Positions 54,480 through 63,949 of a stretch of DNA of 64,000 bases are shown here, piece after piece. Positions within the stretch are counted from its first letter, which is position 1; the number at the start of each line of letters is the position of its first letter. This stretch comes from Ignavibacteriaceae bacterium. GTDB taxonomy: Bacteria; Bacteroidota; Ignavibacteria; Ignavibacteriales; Ignavibacteriaceae. Below the pieces are notes generated by a model, which made no database searches, was not told where the DNA came from, and worked only from the letters and a program-made list of their open reading frames with translations. The translations under genes and the position numbers were made by a program. The stretch covers positions 29,892-93,891 of the forward strand of contig JARLHC010000050.1 in the NCBI GenBank assembly GCA_031292455.1, read 5' to 3'.

Positions 54480-56180
54480 ATGAAAGACCTCCTGCTGGTA
54501 CTCAGGTATAAGATCATCCTGTTTATGAAGACTAATACTCCTCTTACTTTCTCCTCTGTAATCAAAAGCGCAGGCATCTCTGTTATATATACTGCCTTTG
54601 CAGTTGGGTTTTTTCTTTTTACAAAAAGTACTATCAGGTACCTTCTCGAAGTAACTGCTATTGGCTCTTTCCTCCTGCACCGGTTTATTATGGTCATCCT
54701 CTTTATGTTCTTTGTCTCAATCAACATCGGCAATATTGTTGTCTCATATTCCACTCTGTTTAAATCCGGTGAAACTGCATGGTTCTTTACAAAACCAATG
54801 TCGTTCTCTAAAGTATTCTTAATAAAATTCCTCGATAACTTCTTCTATAGCTCTACTACTCTTCTCCTTATTGTCTCGGCAGCTTTGCTTGGCTATGGGG
54901 TCTATTTTAATCTCGCGTGGTACTTCTACCCCCTTGCCCTTTTTGTCATTATCCTCCCCTTTATGTTCTCTGCCGGTTCACTTGGTGCAATTCTTCTTCT
55001 GATTATTCTTCGCCTCGCCGGAAGGTTCGGTCTCAAAAAAGTGATCGCTTCACTTGGTATTATTTATGCCTCGTGGATTATCGGATTCTATTATGTTAGC
55101 AGCCCTATCGAACTTGTTACTCGGGTTTTCACTTATTTCAATCACGTCAGCCTTAATCGGTATTTCGGATTCCTCGAAAGTCCATTAATTAAATTTCTCC
55201 CTAACTGCTGGGTTGCCGACTCCCTCTATTGGATATCCCGGGGTCAGTTTCATAGTGCAGTTCCGCTTATCATCGTTAACTTCTTCTTCTCAGCTTTCCT
55301 CTTTTCCATTGCTATGCTGTTGGCTAAAAAATGGTACTATAAAACATGGCTCACTTCTCTGGAACTTAATTCAGATTCTAAAACTAAAGCTGTTTCAAAT
55401 TCTGGACTCCTTTCTTTTCAAAATGATTCCTTCCTTAATAGTCTTAATGAAGTGATGATTAAAAGAGAGTTCCACCTCTTCTTCAGGGAACCCGGCCAGT
55501 GGGCACACTTAGGCGTTATGCTTTTTCTTATGGGTATTTTTATAACTGGCATATCCGGTATAAAAGTCTTTTTAGTTGAAAATTATTATAACGATTATTT
55601 GAAAACAATTATCTATCTCGTGGTCTCTCTGTTCAGCATCTTTATGGTAGCCGCACTCTCCCTTAGGTTTGTATTTCCACTCATTAGCCTTGAAGGCGAA
55701 ACAGTATGGAAAATTCGAAGCTCACCACTTGACCATAAGCCTTTTCTTCTAAAACGTCTGTTGGTCTACTTGACTCTTATTTTTATCCTGGGTCAATTGA
55801 TTACCTTCTTTGCTAACCTCCAGTTCCCCGGACCGATTTCAATGATAGGACAGGTAAATTCTGCTTTCATCATAATCTCAATTGTTAGTCTCAATTTCGG
55901 TATGGGAGGATATTTCTCAAATTATAAAGAACGGAACCCCATAAGAATTGCATCTTCCCAGGGCGCCTCTATCACCTTCCTCTTTATTCTACTTTATCTT
56001 GTTTTCCTTATAGCCCTTCTCTTTGTCCCGGTGTACAACTTTTTCAGAAGCTCTCATATGTATATTAACGTCCCCCTCTATGGCCTCCTTATTTCAACCC
56101 TTGTCCTTTTTGTTACTACAATTATAATTTCGGCTTCATTCATCAGGATCGGACTTCATTCTTTCCGCCGGGATATCTGA
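54480..56180 (+). CDS. Large ABC-2-like exporter membrane subunit
   Basis: 566 aa with about 12 membrane helices in two halves (residues about 20-250 and 330-560), with a charged cytoplasmic segment between (about 285-345). It directly follows the ATPase 53760-54479. PMSFSKVFLIKFLDNFFYSS and RSSPLDHKPFLLKRLL look like the coupling-region signatures of the putative ABC exporter permeases related to DUF3533/ABC-2 families; I cannot name one. The unit ends at a clear hairpin. Substrate unknown. Confidence 0.85.
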   Translation: MKDLLLVLRYKIILFMKTNTPLTFSSVIKSAGISVIYTAFAVGFFLFTKSTIRYLLEVTAIGSFLLHRFIMVILFMFFVSINIGNIVVSYSTLFKSGETAWFFTKPMSFSKVFLIKFLDNFFYSSTTLLLIVSAALLGYGVYFNLAWYFYPLALFVIILPFMFSAGSLGAILLLIILRLAGRFGLKKVIASLGIIYASWIIGFYYVSSPIELVTRVFTYFNHVSLNRYFGFLESPLIKFLPNCWVADSLYWISRGQFHSAVPLIIVNFFFSAFLFSIAMLLAKKWYYKTWLTSLELNSDSKTKAVSNSGLLSFQNDSFLNSLNEVMIKREFHLFFREPGQWAHLGVMLFLMGIFITGISGIKVFLVENYYNDYLKTIIYLVVSLFSIFMVAALSLRFVFPLISLEGETVWKIRSSPLDHKPFLLKRLLVYLTLIFILGQLITFFANLQFPGPISMIGQVNSAFIIISIVSLNFGMGGYFSNYKERNPIRIASSQGASITFLFILLYLVFLIALLFVPVYNFFRSSHMYINVPLYGLLISTLVLFVTTIIISASFIRIGLHSFRRDI

Positions 56181-56326
56181 TCTGTCTGTTATTACAAATC
56201 CCTATTCTATAAGTCTTCCCATACGTATGATTTATTAAACATTGCTAAATTATGTACCTCAAAAATGCATTGACACTAAATATCTGTTTTACTAATTATG
56301 ATTTATTCAACAATTATTCCCCTCCT

Positions 56327-56356
56327 AACCTCCGGTTTCTCACCACTCCGGAGGTT
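56327..56356 (+). terminator. Terminator after the ABC exporter genes
   Basis: Perfect 9-bp stem AACCTCCGG / CCGGAGGTT with a 12-nt loop, then CTTTATTTCC. It lies 146 nt past the stop, between the exporter and flippase genes. Confidence 0.7.
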
Positions 56357-56465
56357 CTTTATTTCCTCCCTAAACACTTGCTTTAACTTTGGAATGAGGT
56401 TACTTTTGTGATTACTAAATCATCCTTGTATCCTTTTTTATCTGTTTGTAAAATATTAAACTCAA

Positions 56466-57776
56466 ATGCTGGATAAAATTTTCGCCGTTCTTGAAAAGTT
56501 CACTCCTCCTAAGTTGCGGTGGATTTTAAACCATGAGGGGTTCCGGCGCTATTTTGCAAATACCGGCTGGATGTTTTTCGGACAGATGTTCTCTCTCCTT
56601 ATCGCCTTCTTTATTGGCGCATGGATTGCCCGTTATTTAGGCCCCCAGAATTTCGGTGTCCTCAGCTTCTCCATGAGCTTTGCCGGCCTGTTCCTCTTTC
56701 TCGCCAGCTTGGGTATAGATGGCGTCCTTACCCGCGAGCTTGTTAAGTTCCCCGAAAAACAAAATGAATTGATGGGCACATCCCTCGGGCTTAAACTGAT
56801 TGGCGGGTCGCTTGCTTTTATACTGTCGGCCTGCGCTGCATTTCTGTTTGGACACAACAACCTCATTCGCATGTTGATCATCCTCTTTGCCCTTACATTC
56901 ATTCTGCAGGCATCCAGTGTTATAACACTCTTCTTCCAGGCAAAGGTTTTAGCTAAAAAGGTTATTAAAGTTCAATTGATTTCTATGGCCATATCTTCCG
57001 TATTAAAAGTATTGGCAATACTTTCCGGAATGAGCGTTTTCTGGATAATGCTCGTCTATGTCCTCGATACGATATGGATGGGCTTCGGCCTCGTTATCGC
57101 CTACCGCCAGTTTGGATTAAAAATCAGGAATTGGACTATAAACTGGTCTCTGGCACGTTCGATATTTAAGGACTCCTGGCCTCTGATGCTCTCCGGCGCC
57201 GCTATTTCAATCTATATGAAAATCGATCAGGTAATGATTGGTAATATCCTCGGGGAAAAACAGGTCGGACTCTATGCCGCCGCGGTTAAGATATCTGAGA
57301 TCTGGTATTTTATCCCTGTGCTTATTTGTGCCTCTGTCTTTCCCGCAATAGTTAATGCTAAAAATGATCCTCCTTTATATAAAAGACGATTGCATAATCT
57401 CTATTGGCTTATGTTTATCCTGGCCGCTTCCCTCGCTGTTCCGATATCAATCCTGGCAAGACCCCTTGTCAGAATAATATTCGGACAGGGGTATCTCCCT
57501 GCGGCAGGAGCCCTGCAGATCCATATATGGGCCGGTATCGGTATATTCCTGGCTGTCGCTCTTAGCCAGTATCTGCTCTCCGAAAACCTTAATATTATAA
57601 ATTTCGTCATGACACTCTCAAGCGCAGTTCTGAATATAATCTTGAATCTCTTCTTAATTAAAAGCTGGGGTATAAACGGCGCCGCATTTGCTACCCTCAT
57701 TTCCTATTTGTCAATTCCCGTTACTTTTCTTATCTATACTTCTATACGTAAAAGGGTTCTTAAACATGCCGGATAA
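56466..57776 (+). CDS. Oligosaccharide/lipid flippase, Wzx/MATE-MVF superfamily
   Basis: 436 aa with 12-14 membrane helices. The start reads NTGWMFFGQMFSLLIAFFIGAWIARYLGPQNFGVLSF, and the pattern RYLGPxxFG is typical of Wzx-like polysaccharide flippases. KDSWPLMLSGAAISIYMKIDQVMIG (about 240-265) is the matching mid-protein repeat. It should move lipid-linked sugars across the inner membrane. No glycosyltransferase genes are next to it, only purH, which its stop overlaps by 11 nt. Confidence 0.88.
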   Translation: MLDKIFAVLEKFTPPKLRWILNHEGFRRYFANTGWMFFGQMFSLLIAFFIGAWIARYLGPQNFGVLSFSMSFAGLFLFLASLGIDGVLTRELVKFPEKQNELMGTSLGLKLIGGSLAFILSACAAFLFGHNNLIRMLIILFALTFILQASSVITLFFQAKVLAKKVIKVQLISMAISSVLKVLAILSGMSVFWIMLVYVLDTIWMGFGLVIAYRQFGLKIRNWTINWSLARSIFKDSWPLMLSGAAISIYMKIDQVMIGNILGEKQVGLYAAAVKISEIWYFIPVLICASVFPAIVNAKNDPPLYKRRLHNLYWLMFILAASLAVPISILARPLVRIIFGQGYLPAAGALQIHIWAGIGIFLAVALSQYLLSENLNIINFVMTLSSAVLNIILNLFLIKSWGINGAAFATLISYLSIPVTFLIYTSIRKRVLKHAG

Positions 57777-59352
57777 TGTGAAAATAAATAGGGTACTTCT
57801 GAGCGTTAACGACAAGCGCGGCTTGCTCGGTCTGGCTAAATGCCTCCATGCTCATAACTGCGAATTGATATCAACAGGCGGAACAGGGAAGTGCCTCTCG
57901 GAAGCCGGCATTCCCTTTACTGAGATTAGTAAAATCACAGGTAAACCCGAAGCTTTCGGCGGAAGAATGAAATCTATCTCATTTGAAATAGAATCCGCTA
58001 TCCTGTTTGATCGCGTTCGCGATAAGGACGAAGCTGCTAATCTTCATATCCTGCCGATCGATATGGTTGTCTGCAATTTATACGATTTCAAAAAGTATAA
58101 AGATGAAAATGCTGATCTCGGAACTTTAATTGAACATATAGATATAGGCGGCTCTGCCGCAATCCGCTCTGCCGCTAAGAATTTTATGTATGTCGCCCCT
58201 GTAACTGATCCGGATGATTATCCTGAGTTGATCAGTGAACTGAACTCTCTTAATGGCTCCCTCTCTTTGAAAACAAGAAAAAAACTGATGGCAAAGGCCT
58301 TTAACCTTACCGCCGATTATGATTCCATGATCGCTCAGGCAATGGATCAGCATTGCGGTAATTCAAGCTTGAGGATTTCCCTTACTTCGGGTAAAGATCT
58401 TAGATATGGCGAGAACCCCCATCAGCCGGCAAAATTTTATAAGGTCGCCGGCTCTGCTTCTTCCCTCTATAACATAAATGTATTGAACGGTATCGGACTC
58501 TCCTATAACAATATACTCGACTTGCAGGCCGCTGTTGAATCTGTATCCGGATTAAGAAGACAGTCGTGCGTTATAGTAAAACATAGCAACCCCTGCGGTA
58601 TGGCCTCAGGTGATAACCAGAAGAAAGTATTTGAATTAGCCTGGGCTGGCGACCCTATTTCTGCATTCGGAGGGATTGTCGCATTTAATGTCCCGGTATC
58701 AGTAGATACCATCTCTTTCCTCGGCTATGACGATCCCGATAAATCAAAACGTCGGTTTATTGAGATAATCGCCGCTCCTTCCTTTAACGCCGATGCACTT
58801 AAAATATTGAATACTCAGAAGAACCTCCGCATTGTGGAATGGCGCCCCGATATGCTCTCTTCTTCAAATGAAATCAGGATCACTAACGGACTCGCTCTGG
58901 TTCAGGCAAAAGACTCCCAGCTCTTTTCTTATATGAACCTGATGACTAAGAAATTATTTAACGTTGCCGAATATTCCGATATTATTAAGTTCGGCCTGGT
59001 CGCTGTAAGACAGATTAAATCCAATGCAATTGCTGTCGTACAGAAGCGTCAGGATGGTACTTTCCAGCTTCTGGGTATGGGCTCCGGACAGCCTAACCGG
59101 CTCGATTCTATAAACCTCGCTCTGAATAAAGCCCGCTATAATTTCGATGTTGAATCCCCTAATGGCCACTATATAGTCTTGGTCTCTGATGCCTTCTTCC
59201 CCTTTGAGGATAATGTCGATGCTGCCTTTAAGGCCGGTATTAAGATCCTTGTTCAGCCCGGCGGTTCAATAAGAGATAAGCATGTTATCGCCCGAGCCGA
59301 TGAACTCGGCATAAATCTCATATTTACTGGTATACGGCACTTCAAACATTAA
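57766..59352 (+). CDS. purH: Bifunctional AICAR transformylase/IMP cyclohydrolase
   Basis: 528 aa from ATG 57766 (MPDNVKINRVLLSVNDK); longer in-frame starts reach into the flippase gene and are rejected. The last two steps of IMP synthesis, in the cytoplasm. IMPCHase half: SVNDKRGLLGLAK, ISTGGTGKCL, GRMKS, VCNLYDFKKY. AICAR Tfase half: RYGENPHQPAKFY, VIVKHSNPCGMASGDN (the Lys-His pair), and KSNAIAVVQ near the C-terminus. AAGGG about 10 nt upstream may be its ribosome binding site. Overlap with the flippase gene suggests one transcript. Confidence 0.95.
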   Translation: MPDNVKINRVLLSVNDKRGLLGLAKCLHAHNCELISTGGTGKCLSEAGIPFTEISKITGKPEAFGGRMKSISFEIESAILFDRVRDKDEAANLHILPIDMVVCNLYDFKKYKDENADLGTLIEHIDIGGSAAIRSAAKNFMYVAPVTDPDDYPELISELNSLNGSLSLKTRKKLMAKAFNLTADYDSMIAQAMDQHCGNSSLRISLTSGKDLRYGENPHQPAKFYKVAGSASSLYNINVLNGIGLSYNNILDLQAAVESVSGLRRQSCVIVKHSNPCGMASGDNQKKVFELAWAGDPISAFGGIVAFNVPVSVDTISFLGYDDPDKSKRRFIEIIAAPSFNADALKILNTQKNLRIVEWRPDMLSSSNEIRITNGLALVQAKDSQLFSYMNLMTKKLFNVAEYSDIIKFGLVAVRQIKSNAIAVVQKRQDGTFQLLGMGSGQPNRLDSINLALNKARYNFDVESPNGHYIVLVSDAFFPFEDNVDAAFKAGIKILVQPGGSIRDKHVIARADELGINLIFTGIRHFKH

Positions 59353-59467
59353 TTCAATGTCCCATTGTAACGTATCAGTTCCTTTCCATCTCGCTAAATG
59401 TTAACCCCCGGCTATGTGATTTAATCCATATCCCCGCGCACACCCTCCTTTCTGATGTTTCTATGAC

Positions 59468-59487
59468 TTATTAACAATTTATTAACA
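59468..59487 (+). promoter_or_regulatory. Tandem Pho-box-like repeat upstream of pstS
   Basis: TTATTAACA occurs at 59468-59476 and 59479-59487 with an 11-bp period, and a third copy at 59538-59546, 20 nt before the pstS start. TTAACA repeats at an 11-bp period are the known pattern of PhoP/PhoB-type phosphate-starvation boxes (B. subtilis consensus TT(A/T)ACA pairs). Position directly before the phosphate operon supports it. No phoB/phoR is in the window. Confidence 0.6.
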
Positions 59488-59565
59488 GTCCGGTCACACT
59501 TCATTAATAATGTAATGCTTAATTATAACCATTCAATTTATTAACAAATTAGAGCAATAGCTCCT

Positions 59566-60606
59566 ATGAATATATTTTATAGACTCAGTTTGCTCATTCC
59601 TTTATTCTCTCTGTTAACACATGCGCAGGTTCAGTTGGTGGGTACAGGGGCCACTTTCCCCGCTGTGATCTACTCCAAATGGTTTGATGAGTACAGGAAC
59701 ACAACCGGCATTCAGATAAATTATCAGCCGATCGGCAGTGGGGGAGGGATTAGGCAGATTATCGAAGGAACGGTTGATTTCGGCGCTTCTGATGGCCCGA
59801 TGACCGACCGCCAGCTCTCCGATGCAAAGTCTAAACAGGGCACCGGTATCCTCCATATCCCCACTGTTATGGGGGCCGTTGTGGTCTGCTACCATATCCC
59901 CGGACTCGGTAAAGGACTTAATCTGGATAGCCGAGCACTTTCAGATATTTATATAGGAAGAATAACTATGTGGGACGATCCCTACATCAAAAACCTTAAT
60001 CCTGAATCGAACCTCCCCCATAGGGCTGTCCTTGTCGCCCACCGCTCCGATGGCAGCGGAACTACTTTCATTTTTACCGACTATCTATCTAAAATCAGCA
60101 GTGAATGGGCCTCTAAAATAGGACGCGGTACCTCTGTTAACTGGCCTGTCGGTCTGGGTGGTAAAGGCAATGACGGCGTAGCCGGACTTGTTAAGCAGAC
60201 CGAAGGATCGGTCGGCTATGTTGAGCTGGCTTATGCAATTAAAAATAATATCCCCTATGCAGATATCAAAAACCAGTCGGGATATTTTATCGAGCCCACT
60301 TTCTCCTCTGTATCCGCTGCTGCAATGGCTGCTTCGGTAAATATGCCCTCGGATTTGCGTGTCTCTATCACCGATCCCCCCGGAAAGGGTTCCTATCCTA
60401 TATCCGGTTTCACCTGGCTCCTTGTCTATCAGAATATGAAAAATGAAACTAAAGCTAAAGCCCTCGTTAATTTCCTCAAATGGGCTATGAGCAGGGGACA
60501 GGCACTCGCGGCTGGTTTGTATTATGTCCCCCTCCCCGCATCGATTATTAAACTTTGTAATAATAAAATCAACTTGATTACGGCAAATGGTAAAAAGATT
60601 AAATAA
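59566..60606 (+). CDS. pstS: Phosphate ABC transporter substrate-binding protein
   Basis: 346 aa. Signal peptide 1-20 (MNIFYRLSLLIPLF...HAQ). Phosphate-binding blocks: VGTGATFPAVIYSKWFDEYR, IGSGGGIRQIIEGTVDFGASD, AHRSDGSGTTFIFTDYLSK and VGYVELAYAIKNN. It captures inorganic phosphate in the periplasm for PstCAB. It is the first gene of pstSCAB-phoU, behind a tandem Pho-box-like repeat, and overlaps pstC by 20 nt. Confidence 0.96.
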   Translation: MNIFYRLSLLIPLFSLLTHAQVQLVGTGATFPAVIYSKWFDEYRNTTGIQINYQPIGSGGGIRQIIEGTVDFGASDGPMTDRQLSDAKSKQGTGILHIPTVMGAVVVCYHIPGLGKGLNLDSRALSDIYIGRITMWDDPYIKNLNPESNLPHRAVLVAHRSDGSGTTFIFTDYLSKISSEWASKIGRGTSVNWPVGLGGKGNDGVAGLVKQTEGSVGYVELAYAIKNNIPYADIKNQSGYFIEPTFSSVSAAAMAASVNMPSDLRVSITDPPGKGSYPISGFTWLLVYQNMKNETKAKALVNFLKWAMSRGQALAAGLYYVPLPASIIKLCNNKINLITANGKKIK

Positions 60607-61525
60607 CCATTTTTCCCAAAACATCGGCGACCTGATATTTGAGAAGCTTACCCTGCTCTTTGCAGTATCCGTCTTCCTCCTCGTCATCCTCATGGGCTAT
60701 GAAATGTATCTTGGCTCTAAAATCTCCATTCAGAAATTCGGCTTCAGCTTCCTGTTTAATTCCTCTTGGGATCCTGTTCAGGAGGTCTACGGCGCCTTGC
60801 CTATTATTTATGGAACGGTTGTCTCTTCCATTCTTTCCCTCCTTATCGCTGTTCCCTTAAGTATTGGCGTTGCTATATTCCTTGCAGAAGTTGCCCCTTC
60901 CTGGCTTGAAAAACCTGTCTCCTTTCTGGTTGAATTATTGGCTGGCATCCCGAGTGTTATCTATGGTTTGTGGGGCATATTTGTTTTAGTCCCCTGGCTG
61001 CGGAATAGTTTCGAGCCCTGGCTGGCCGATAAGTTCGGATATCTCCCCTTCTTCCGCGGTGCACCCTATGGATTCGGTATGCTCGCCGCTGTTATGATAT
61101 TAACAATAATGCTTCTCCCTATTATCTCTTCTATCTCCCGCGATGTATTGAAAGCAGTTCCCCGCTCCCGGAGGGAAGCGGCATTAGCCCTCGGCGCAAC
61201 TAAATGGCAGTCCACTCTCATTGTCCTTAAAGATGCAAAATCTGGGATACTCGGCGCATCAATGCTGGGACTCGGCCGCGCAATAGGTGAAACTATGGCA
61301 GTCACTATGGTTATCGGCAATAGAAGTCTTATCTCCACTTCTTTGTTTGACCCTTCCTATACTATGGCAAGCGTAATCGCTAATGAATTTACCGAAGCCA
61401 CCTCGCAGATGTATCTTAGCTCCTTAATCGAATTGGCATTGGTCCTCTTTATTATCACAATTATTATAAATGCCTTTGCCCGGATTCTTGTCTGGAGTAT
61501 GAGCAGGAAATGGTCAGCAGCATGA
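60587..61525 (+). CDS. pstC: Phosphate ABC transporter permease PstC
   Basis: 312 aa, six membrane helices. The cytoplasmic loop AVPRSRREAALALGATKWQS is the EAA motif that contacts PstB, and the central IPSVIYGLWGIFVLVPWLR and GRAIGETMAVTMVIGN blocks are family signatures. Inner-membrane half of the phosphate channel with PstA. The ATG at 60587 overlaps pstS by 20 nt; it overlaps pstA as well. Confidence 0.95.
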   Translation: MVKRLNNHFSQNIGDLIFEKLTLLFAVSVFLLVILMGYEMYLGSKISIQKFGFSFLFNSSWDPVQEVYGALPIIYGTVVSSILSLLIAVPLSIGVAIFLAEVAPSWLEKPVSFLVELLAGIPSVIYGLWGIFVLVPWLRNSFEPWLADKFGYLPFFRGAPYGFGMLAAVMILTIMLLPIISSISRDVLKAVPRSRREAALALGATKWQSTLIVLKDAKSGILGASMLGLGRAIGETMAVTMVIGNRSLISTSLFDPSYTMASVIANEFTEATSQMYLSSLIELALVLFIITIIINAFARILVWSMSRKWSAA

Positions 61526-62376
61526 AACACCGTAATTATTTCCTGTATAGGAAAAAAACAACTAACGTCATTATGATGTCCCTTACTGTCATTGCCGCCC
61601 TCGCCGCGGTCATTCCTCTCTTTCTGATTTTCTACTATACACTCTCTAAAGGCATCGCTTATCTCAATCTTAATTTCTTTATTGCTATGCCTAAACCTGT
61701 TGGCGAACCTGGCGGCGGGATGGCCAATGCGATCGTAGGAACATTAATTCTTATCGGTATAGGAGGAGCCATCGGCATCCCGGTCGGTATTATGACCGGC
61801 ACGTATTTGTCTGAGTTCGGTAAAAACAAATTCGGGTTTATGGTTAGGTTCCTTACCGATGTCCTTAGCGGCGTCCCCTCGATCGTTGTCGGTGTTGTTG
61901 CCTATACTATGGTTGTTATTCCTATGAAGCACTTCTCTGCATTGGCGGGAGGTATCGCCCTCGGAATATTAATGATTCCTACTATAACCCGAACCACTGA
62001 GGAAATGATAAAACTCGTTCCCCATTCATTGCGCGAAGCAGGATTGGCTCTCGGTATCCCCAAATGGAAAACTACAATAGCTATCGTCCTGCGTACTGCA
62101 TGGAAGGGGATAGCTACTGGAGTTTTACTGGGATTGTCACGTGCAGCAGGTGAAACTGCTCCTCTCCTCTTTACCGCCCTCGGCAATCGCTTCTGGTCTA
62201 CTAAGATTATGCAGCCAATCGCTTCTCTTACTGTCTATATATACGACTATTCAAAGTCCCCCTTTGAAGATTGGAACCAGCAGGCATGGACAGCCGCCCT
62301 CGTCCTCATTATTTTAATCTCGGTCCTCAGTCTCCTGTTTAGATTTGTCACCCGCTCAAAATATAAATCGGATTAG
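61522..62376 (+). CDS. pstA: Phosphate ABC transporter permease PstA
   Basis: 284 aa from ATG 61522, which overlaps the pstC stop as ATGA and gives [19 protein letters not shown] 61510 in frame is the alternative. Six membrane helices. [20 protein letters not shown] and the EAA loop [20 protein letters not shown] match PstA. Partner of PstC in the inner membrane. pstB follows after 5 nt. Confidence 0.95.
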   Translation: MKHRNYFLYRKKTTNVIMMSLTVIAALAAVIPLFLIFYYTLSKGIAYLNLNFFIAMPKPVGEPGGGMANAIVGTLILIGIGGAIGIPVGIMTGTYLSEFGKNKFGFMVRFLTDVLSGVPSIVVGVVAYTMVVIPMKHFSALAGGIALGILMIPTITRTTEEMIKLVPHSLREAGLALGIPKWKTTIAIVLRTAWKGIATGVLLGLSRAAGETAPLLFTALGNRFWSTKIMQPIASLTVYIYDYSKSPFEDWNQQAWTAALVLIILISVLSLLFRFVTRSKYKSD

Positions 62377-62381
62377 ATCCT

Positions 62382-63140
62382 ATGCCGCAGAATGACATAA
62401 AAATATCGGTAAAGAACCTGGATGCATTTTATGGCAAAAATAAAGTCCTCCATAATATCACTATGGATATCCCGTCTAATCAGGTCGTTGCTATTATCGG
62501 CCCTTCAGGCTGTGGCAAATCTACATTCATCAGGTGCCTTAACCGTATGCACGAAGTTGTCGGCGGTACTATAACCGGATCAATTATGCTCGACGGCGAG
62601 GATTTATCTAAAAATGATCCCGTCCTTCTAAGAAGAAGGGTAGGGATGGTTTTCCAGAAACCTAACCCTTTCCCTTCAATGTCTATATTTAATAATGTTG
62701 CCGCAGGATTAAGGTTGAACGGAGTTCATAACAAAAAAGAAATTTCCCTCATTGTTGAAAAGTGTCTTAAGCAGGCAGCCCTGTGGGATGAGGTTAAAGA
62801 TAATCTGGATGATTCGGGCGCTAATATATCGGGAGGACAGCAGCAGCGGCTCTGTATCGCCCGCACACTTGCAGTCGAACCTGAAGTTATTCTTATGGAT
62901 GAACCCGCAAGTGCGCTTGACCCCGTCTCAACATCAAAGATTGAATCTCTCATTTTTGAATTGAAAAAAGATTATACTATCGTTATAGTTACCCACAATA
63001 TGCAGCAGGCCGCTCGCGTAAGTGACCGCACTGCATTTTTCTACCTCGGTGAGTTGATAGAATATGATATAACAAAGCAGATCTTCTTAAATCCTGCTAA
63101 GAAGCAAACCGAGGATTATATTACCGGCAGGTTCGGTTAA
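62382..63140 (+). CDS. pstB: Phosphate ABC transporter ATP-binding protein PstB
   Basis: 252 aa. Walker [18 protein letters not shown], the signature [17 protein letters not shown], Walker [14 protein letters not shown] and switch His in [20 protein letters not shown] at the end is the typical PstB C-terminus. It powers PstAC. Length and the Asn-rich DSGANISGG lead-in fit the phosphate subfamily. Confidence 0.97.
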   Translation: MPQNDIKISVKNLDAFYGKNKVLHNITMDIPSNQVVAIIGPSGCGKSTFIRCLNRMHEVVGGTITGSIMLDGEDLSKNDPVLLRRRVGMVFQKPNPFPSMSIFNNVAAGLRLNGVHNKKEISLIVEKCLKQAALWDEVKDNLDDSGANISGGQQQRLCIARTLAVEPEVILMDEPASALDPVSTSKIESLIFELKKDYTIVIVTHNMQQAARVSDRTAFFYLGELIEYDITKQIFLNPAKKQTEDYITGRFG

Positions 63141-63157
63141 TTGTAAAAGGAGTTTGT

Positions 63158-63832
63158 ATGCAAAGACATTTTATTAATGAACTCAATTCCCTGAAAGACC
63201 ATATTATTAAAATGGCAACTATGGTCGACGACCAGATCAGTACTGCATTCCAGGCATTGGAATCCAATAATGAAGATCTGCGTGAGGTAATAAAGGCAAC
63301 AGAAAGGGAAATTGATGCATACGACAATCTTATCCAGACTCTTACCGAAAACCTCCTCGCTCTCTTTCAGCCCGTCGCTACCGACCTTAGATTTATTAAG
63401 ACATCTATTATGGTAACCAACCAGCTCGAACGTTGCGGTGATATTGCAGTGAATATTTCCCAGAGGGTACGGAAATCAATTAATTACGGAAACCTCATTG
63501 CCGATTCGGAAATTCTGGTTATGGGTAAAATAGCCAATGCAATGTTGAAAGAAGCAATGTACTCCTTTATCCACGGTGACTCGCAGCTTGCAAAAACAAT
63601 TATTAAGAAAGACGATTTTGTAGATGAAATGAATAAAAAGATATTCGACTTCCTTACTGACAAAATGGCAGAATCAATAGAGTATATAAAACCCGGCGCC
63701 CACCTCCTGATTCTATCCCGCCATATTGAACGTCTCGCAGATCATGCCACCAATATCGCCGAAGACGTAATATTTATGGTGGACGCCCGTCTTGTCGCTC
63801 ACGCCAAACGCCTCGGACTTTCTGATGACTGA
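63158..63832 (+). CDS. phoU: Phosphate signalling regulator PhoU
   Basis: 224 aa, two PhoU three-helix repeats. Metal-binding-type motifs ATEREIDAYDNLIQ (about 48) and ERLADHATNIAEDV (C-terminus) are seen, along with LFQPVATDLRFIKTSI and NQLERCGDIAVNI. PhoU restrains phosphate uptake and PHO signalling from the cytoplasm. AGGAG precedes the ATG. Last gene of pstSCAB-phoU, with no strong terminator before the window edge. Confidence 0.96.
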   Translation: MQRHFINELNSLKDHIIKMATMVDDQISTAFQALESNNEDLREVIKATEREIDAYDNLIQTLTENLLALFQPVATDLRFIKTSIMVTNQLERCGDIAVNISQRVRKSINYGNLIADSEILVMGKIANAMLKEAMYSFIHGDSQLAKTIIKKDDFVDEMNKKIFDFLTDKMAESIEYIKPGAHLLILSRHIERLADHATNIAEDVIFMVDARLVAHAKRLGLSDD

Positions 63833-63949
63833 CACTCCCTGCAAAAAAAATAAATCCCATACTATAGAAGCTATGTTTAAAAGAAAGCAATTAGTTAGTT
63901 TAACGAAATAGTATAATTGTAAGAGTAACAGGTAAGATAAAAAAAGAGA

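Noticed and set aside
57688..57765. Longer N-terminus for purH
   Set aside because: It would lie in an alternative frame of the flippase gene and adds a hydrophobic segment not found in PurH.
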